From NCBI GenBank assembly GCA_964526435.1, contig CAZGIC010000089.1:1-9366 (forward strand): a stretch of 9,366 bases of DNA. Direction: 5' to 3'. The stretch's first letter is position 1. The number at the start of each line of letters is the position of its first letter. The notes under the pieces are model-generated. The model had not been told where the DNA came from. It was given only the letters and a program-made list of their open reading frames with translations, and ran no database searches. This DNA comes from Gallispira sp964526435. Lineage in GTDB: Bacteria; Bacillota; Clostridia; Lachnospirales; CAG-274. Both the position numbers and the translations under genes were made by a program. Shown in pieces: positions 6,285-9,366 of the stretch.

Positions 6285-7208
6285 ATGAAAAAGATAATAT
6301 TATTTTTATCTGCCATACTGTCTGCTATATTAATGACGTCAATGGTTTATGCAGACAGCGGAAATATTTTTTATCCTTTTATTATGAACAAAGACGGCAT
6401 AATTTATTATACAGGAAACGGTGCCGGAGATATAAAACTTCCCAATGAAGCAGACACATTTTATATAACAGATGATTATATATATTATACAGTTTACAAT
6501 AAATACGACTACAGTACTGTAGATTTATATCGCTGTAACAAAGATTTTTCAGAAAAAACCTTACTTGCAAACTGCAGTCCTTACTATTTATTTTATTACA
6601 ACAATTCAATATATTACACATCATCCATATACAATGGAAAAGTTCTCTACAGTATCAATACAGAAACGCTTGAAACAAAAAAATATCTTACATATACAGG
6701 TACACTTAATATTTTAAGTATAAACAATGATTATATATATTTCGGTGCTGTGGACAGCAGCTATTATGCAACAAAACTTTACAAAATGAACATAAATGAC
6801 CGAACAGACAAAAAGCTTATATATCTCACTCAAAAGGAATATATTTACGAATGTTTTGCCGCAGGAAACAAAATATATATAGATACAGGTACTGATATAA
6901 AAATTATGGATGAAACAACAGGGCAAATACTTAATACTATTAACTACAACAACCTTATTCTTTATATTGCAGGTCAGGTTAACGGAACAGTTTATTTATA
7001 TGATACCACAGGAAAAATATATTACATTGACAATAATAACAGTCTTCAGCTCCTTGCAGAAGGTACATATATAACAAACAAAAGTGATATGTTCGGAGAA
7101 AGCATATCAAACAACTGTATTTATCTCTACACATATGATTTTGATAATGAAATTTACAAAATATATGAATACAGTATTCCTGAAAATAAATTCACAGAAA
7201 TTAATTAA
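6285..7208 (+). CDS. Secreted tyrosine-rich beta-propeller protein (DUF5050-like repeats)
   Basis: The 307-residue product starts with a clear signal peptide: MKK, a hydrophobic core, and probable cleavage after VYA at residue 23. No lipobox, sortase motif or membrane anchor is visible, so it is probably released or loosely wall-bound. The mature part consists of degenerate repeats beginning with an aromatic strand such as IYYT, near residues 39, 66, 109, 150, 197, 236 and 279, mostly spaced 39-47 apart and often followed by an LYKMN-like strand. This suits a six- or seven-bladed propeller of the DUF5050 or LRP1-like kind found in secreted clostridial proteins. By my count it has 44 tyrosines, about 14 per cent. 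It has its own promoter, diverges from the glycosyltransferase operon, and no enzyme motif is visible. Binding or scaffolding is a guess; the function is unknown. Confidence 0.8.
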   Translation: MKKIILFLSAILSAILMTSMVYADSGNIFYPFIMNKDGIIYYTGNGAGDIKLPNEADTFYITDDYIYYTVYNKYDYSTVDLYRCNKDFSEKTLLANCSPYYLFYYNNSIYYTSSIYNGKVLYSINTETLETKKYLTYTGTLNILSINNDYIYFGAVDSSYYATKLYKMNINDRTDKKLIYLTQKEYIYECFAAGNKIYIDTGTDIKIMDETTGQILNTINYNNLILYIAGQVNGTVYLYDTTGKIYYIDNNNSLQLLAEGTYITNKSDMFGESISNNCIYLYTYDFDNEIYKIYEYSIPENKFTEIN

Positions 7209-7222
7209 CAAAACTTAATTTT

Positions 7223-7257
7223 AAAGGCTGATGCAAAACCATTTTGCATCAGCCTTT
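7223..7257. terminator. Shared terminator between convergent propeller and FUSC genes
   Basis: A perfect 16-base-pair stem (7223-7238 with 7242-7257) with loop CCA is followed by T-rich DNA; Ts run from 7255 to 7259. It begins 15 bases after the propeller stop. On the minus strand the same hairpin runs into TTTAAAATT, so it can also end the FUSC transcript, whose stop is at 7276. Confidence 0.88.
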
Positions 7258-7275
7258 TTCATTGACTAAATTATA

Positions 7276-9213
7276 TTAAAAGGGAATACACCACTTATAA
7301 TTTAAAAGTGACTCAGCATTACTTAAATACTCCTTAAATACATACTCCACTTCCGGCTCCTTAAAACTTATCTGCTCCTTAAGCTCTGTAAAGTCCTTGT
7401 AATCAATAATAGGATACAGCTTTTTCTGAATGGCATTTATAAGCCTGTGTACATCTTCATACTCATCATAAGCTATACTCTCTGTTCTCACAAGATAATG
7501 AATTTGCTCAAGTTCCGAAAACATATGCCAGAGTATAAGAAGCACCTTGCTTAAATCATCTCTGTCAGGAAACGACGGGTTCTTGTTTAAATAATCCATA
7601 TCTTCCTGATAAAGCATATGGAAATATGTAAGAATACCACATGAAACCGAAAGATCTGTATTTGTATAAAGTCCGTTTCTTATAATATCCCAGTAATTAT
7701 TGTGAAGTCTGAAAAGGGCTTTTATATTGTACCTGAATCTTGATTCTTTTCTTATAGGAAAGAAAAAAGTGTTGACAACAGAAACAATTACAAGTGCAAT
7801 TCCCAGATACAAAATTCTTAAAGTTATTGCTGTTGTTTCATTTAGTGTCATTGCCGCCAGTGTAAGAGCATAACAAGTTGAAAATACAGGATGATACCAT
7901 GTTCCCGGTATTGCACAATACATCAGTGAGATCATAACAAGAGAAAAAAGAAGCTGTCCTTTGACCCCCGGCAATAAAGGAAAAATTACAAATACAATAC
8001 CACAGCCTATAAATGTTCCTATTGACCTTGTTTTCATACGATAACTGCTCTCTTCAAAGCTTGGCTGAAGAAGAAGAAAAGCATTAAAGGGTATCCAATA
8101 TGAATGGGTAACAGGTATAATATAGCTTACAAGAGAACTTATAACCATAACAATTGAAAGACGTACAGCAAAACTCATTTCAAAAGATTCAACAGAAAAC
8201 CTTGATTTTATATCCTTTAAAAAATTCACCTTGTTTACTTTTTTTATAGATTCCGTAACTCCCTGTTCTTCTCTGCATGTTTTTAAAAGAAGAATAATCA
8301 TATGGAGAACGCTTCTTGAAAAAATACGCAGTCTGCCCTCATGAATTGTCATATTGTCAAGGAGCCTCTGGGCTTCTTTTATCAATGACTCCTGTGAATT
8401 TGATTCAAGCTGAAAAGATGTTTCCTTTAAAAATAATGAAATACGTTTCAATATAAGAATATGCTCAAGATCAAGCTTATCCTGCCATTCAAAATCCATA
8501 ATAAGATATGCAAATCTCTGTATTAAAGTCCCAACCATATCATAAATCTGATTTTCCTTTGTCTGCACCGCAAAAAACTTCTGATGATATGAAATGTGGT
8601 GAAAGTCATAAATAAGCTTTTTAAAACGCTTTTCAAGTTCCTTTTTCTTTTCAGGATAAATAAGCATATGAATAAGCTCAGAAAGTTCATAAAGCGTACC
8701 TTCAAGAGTAACTGATAAACTTTCTGTTTTAAGAAAAAATCTTACATAAAACCATATAGAAAAAGCAAGGAGAGGCACACAAAACCAAAATACTGCAATC
8801 TCCACAAAAAACTCATATGTATTTGCGGGAGGCATTAATGACAGGAATACAAAAAACATTGCATATGAAAAATACCCTTTAGGGTTAAACTGTGAACTTT
8901 GTGTAAATGCAAGAAAAAAAGGTACACACAAATTCAGCAAAAGCGTAAGCTTTAAATTCAGTGAACTTAAATAAGCAAGAAGTATAAGCAGTGTGCCTAC
9001 AATAAGCAGTTTTACATATCCCAAAAGTGTATTGTTATTTTTTTTGTATCTCATCTGAAAAAATATAGTTACAATAGACGCAATCATTACATACTGCATA
9101 CCAAATATAAAATATACTAACCCAAATGAAAATAAAAAGAATAAAATAACAGGAAATGCTTTCTTTAACGAATTAAATAAAATATTTACAAATTTCATGC
9201 AATAAACTGCCAT
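7276..9213 (-). CDS. FUSC-family inner-membrane protein (aromatic acid exporter-like)
   Basis: The 645-residue integral membrane protein has the FUSC/YccS-type layout: an N-terminal block of about six hydrophobic segments (roughly residues 19-161), a long charged and partly helical cytoplasmic region (about 162-345), a second block of about six segments (about 347-487), and a soluble C-terminal tail. The signature lies in the second block: HSYWIPFNAFLLLQPSF (370-386) followed by R-x-x-x-R-x-x-GT-x-x-G around 392-403. Relatives include fusaric-acid resistance proteins and the E. coli aromatic-acid efflux protein AaeB, but many FUSC proteins have no proven substrate. AAAGGTGGGG at 9221-9230, seven bases upstream, supports ATG 9213 over the internal Met6. 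No membrane-fusion partner gene is adjacent, as expected without an outer membrane. It appears to be transcribed alone. Its transport substrate is unknown. Confidence 0.85.
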   Translation of the reverse strand: MAVYCMKFVNILFNSLKKAFPVILFFLFSFGLVYFIFGMQYVMIASIVTIFFQMRYKKNNNTLLGYVKLLIVGTLLILLAYLSSLNLKLTLLLNLCVPFFLAFTQSSQFNPKGYFSYAMFFVFLSLMPPANTYEFFVEIAVFWFCVPLLAFSIWFYVRFFLKTESLSVTLEGTLYELSELIHMLIYPEKKKELEKRFKKLIYDFHHISYHQKFFAVQTKENQIYDMVGTLIQRFAYLIMDFEWQDKLDLEHILILKRISLFLKETSFQLESNSQESLIKEAQRLLDNMTIHEGRLRIFSRSVLHMIILLLKTCREEQGVTESIKKVNKVNFLKDIKSRFSVESFEMSFAVRLSIVMVISSLVSYIIPVTHSYWIPFNAFLLLQPSFEESSYRMKTRSIGTFIGCGIVFVIFPLLPGVKGQLLFSLVMISLMYCAIPGTWYHPVFSTCYALTLAAMTLNETTAITLRILYLGIALVIVSVVNTFFFPIRKESRFRYNIKALFRLHNNYWDIIRNGLYTNTDLSVSCGILTYFHMLYQEDMDYLNKNPSFPDRDDLSKVLLILWHMFSELEQIHYLVRTESIAYDEYEDVHRLINAIQKKLYPIIDYKDFTELKEQISFKEPEVEYVFKEYLSNAESLLNYKWCIPF

Positions 9214-9260
9214 AAATTAACCCCACCTTTCCCCTGATAAATAAATGTGCCTTTACAAAT

Positions 9261-9289
9261 ATTCTACAACATTTAATAAAATTTGTACA
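9261..9289 (-). promoter_or_regulatory. Probable promoter of the FUSC gene
   Basis: On the minus strand TGTACA (9284-9289), a 17-base spacer and TAGAAT (9261-9266) form a plausible housekeeping promoter; the -10 box matches at five of six positions and the -35 box at four. Transcription would start near 9254, leaving about 40 bases of leader. Because a terminator lies just upstream at 9312-9354, the gene needs its own promoter, which supports the call. Confidence 0.55.
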
Positions 9290-9311
9290 TAATAAATTAA
9301 GGATTTAATAT

Positions 9312-9354
9312 AAAAAAAGCCTTAGTGTCCATTTTACTGTTACACTAAAGCTTT
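9312..9354 (-). terminator. Terminator of a leftward gene beyond the right edge
   Basis: The arms 9316-9328 and 9342-9354 pair as five plus seven base pairs around one mismatch, with a 13-base loop. On the minus strand the stem is followed by seven Ts (the A-run 9312-9318), so it ends a leftward transcript entering from outside the window. A TAA (9353-9355) and a TGA (9356-9358) on that strand could each be the stop codon of that gene; the window is too short to tell. Confidence 0.7.
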
Positions 9355-9366
9355 AATCAAAATACC

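Noticed and set aside
6382..6926. Minus-strand frames opposite the propeller gene, rich in Cys, Tyr and Ile
   Set aside because: The composition is a mirror of the repetitive TAT/ATA codons of the propeller gene. No ribosome binding site or promoter is visible.
8523..8705. 60-codon minus-strand frame inside the FUSC gene
   Set aside because: It is an alternative frame wholly within a well-supported gene on the same strand, with no frameshift evidence.
1..9366. CRISPR array, insertion sequence, tRNA, rRNA, riboswitch or phage attachment site
   Set aside because: I saw no regularly spaced repeats, transposase-like protein, terminal inverted repeats or structured RNA signature in the intergenic regions, although I could not run a covariance or repeat search.

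Overview
The window looks like a chromosomal segment of a low-GC Gram-positive bacterium of the class Clostridia, probably Lachnospiraceae or a close relative from a gut- or rumen-like habitat. The evidence is AT-rich DNA, strong AGGAGG-type ribosome binding sites, TTGACA/TATAAT-type promoters, a groES-groEL operon controlled by a CIRCE operator, and protein sequences of clostridial type. It is a scaffold rather than finished sequence, because exactly 100 Ns interrupt the 3' end of groEL.

Layout, left to right. Positions 1-66 hold the promoter and ribosome binding site of a leftward gene whose coding region lies off the window. A strong hairpin follows at 180-214, then the groESL promoter, CIRCE and groES-groEL (383 to the gap). 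After the gap come a terminator and, only 29 bases later, a rightward gene for a MIF-like tautomerase-superfamily protein (2480-2824). Convergent with it is a leftward operon of three family-2 glycosyltransferases, transcribed from about 6120 down to 2892. Divergent from that operon, a near-consensus promoter drives a secreted, tyrosine-rich beta-propeller protein (6285-7208). A strong hairpin at 7223-7257 separates it from a convergent, leftward gene for a 645-residue FUSC-type membrane protein (7276-9213). At the right edge is the terminator of another leftward gene lying outside the window.

How the genes fit together. groES-groEL is the housekeeping chaperonin unit, probably repressed by HrcA through CIRCE. 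The three glycosyltransferases probably act in turn on one cell-surface glycan, but no sugar-nucleotide synthesis, polymerase or export gene is present here, so the product cannot be named. The propeller protein and the FUSC protein are both envelope-associated, but nothing in the sequence links them functionally to the glycosyltransferases.

I do not see a clear novel multi-gene system. The items most worth a second look are the MIF-like gene placed directly behind the groEL-side terminator, a tandem glycosyltransferase whose second domain appears to have lost its first half, the tyrosine-rich propeller, and a terminator-like hairpin lying between two divergent promoters.
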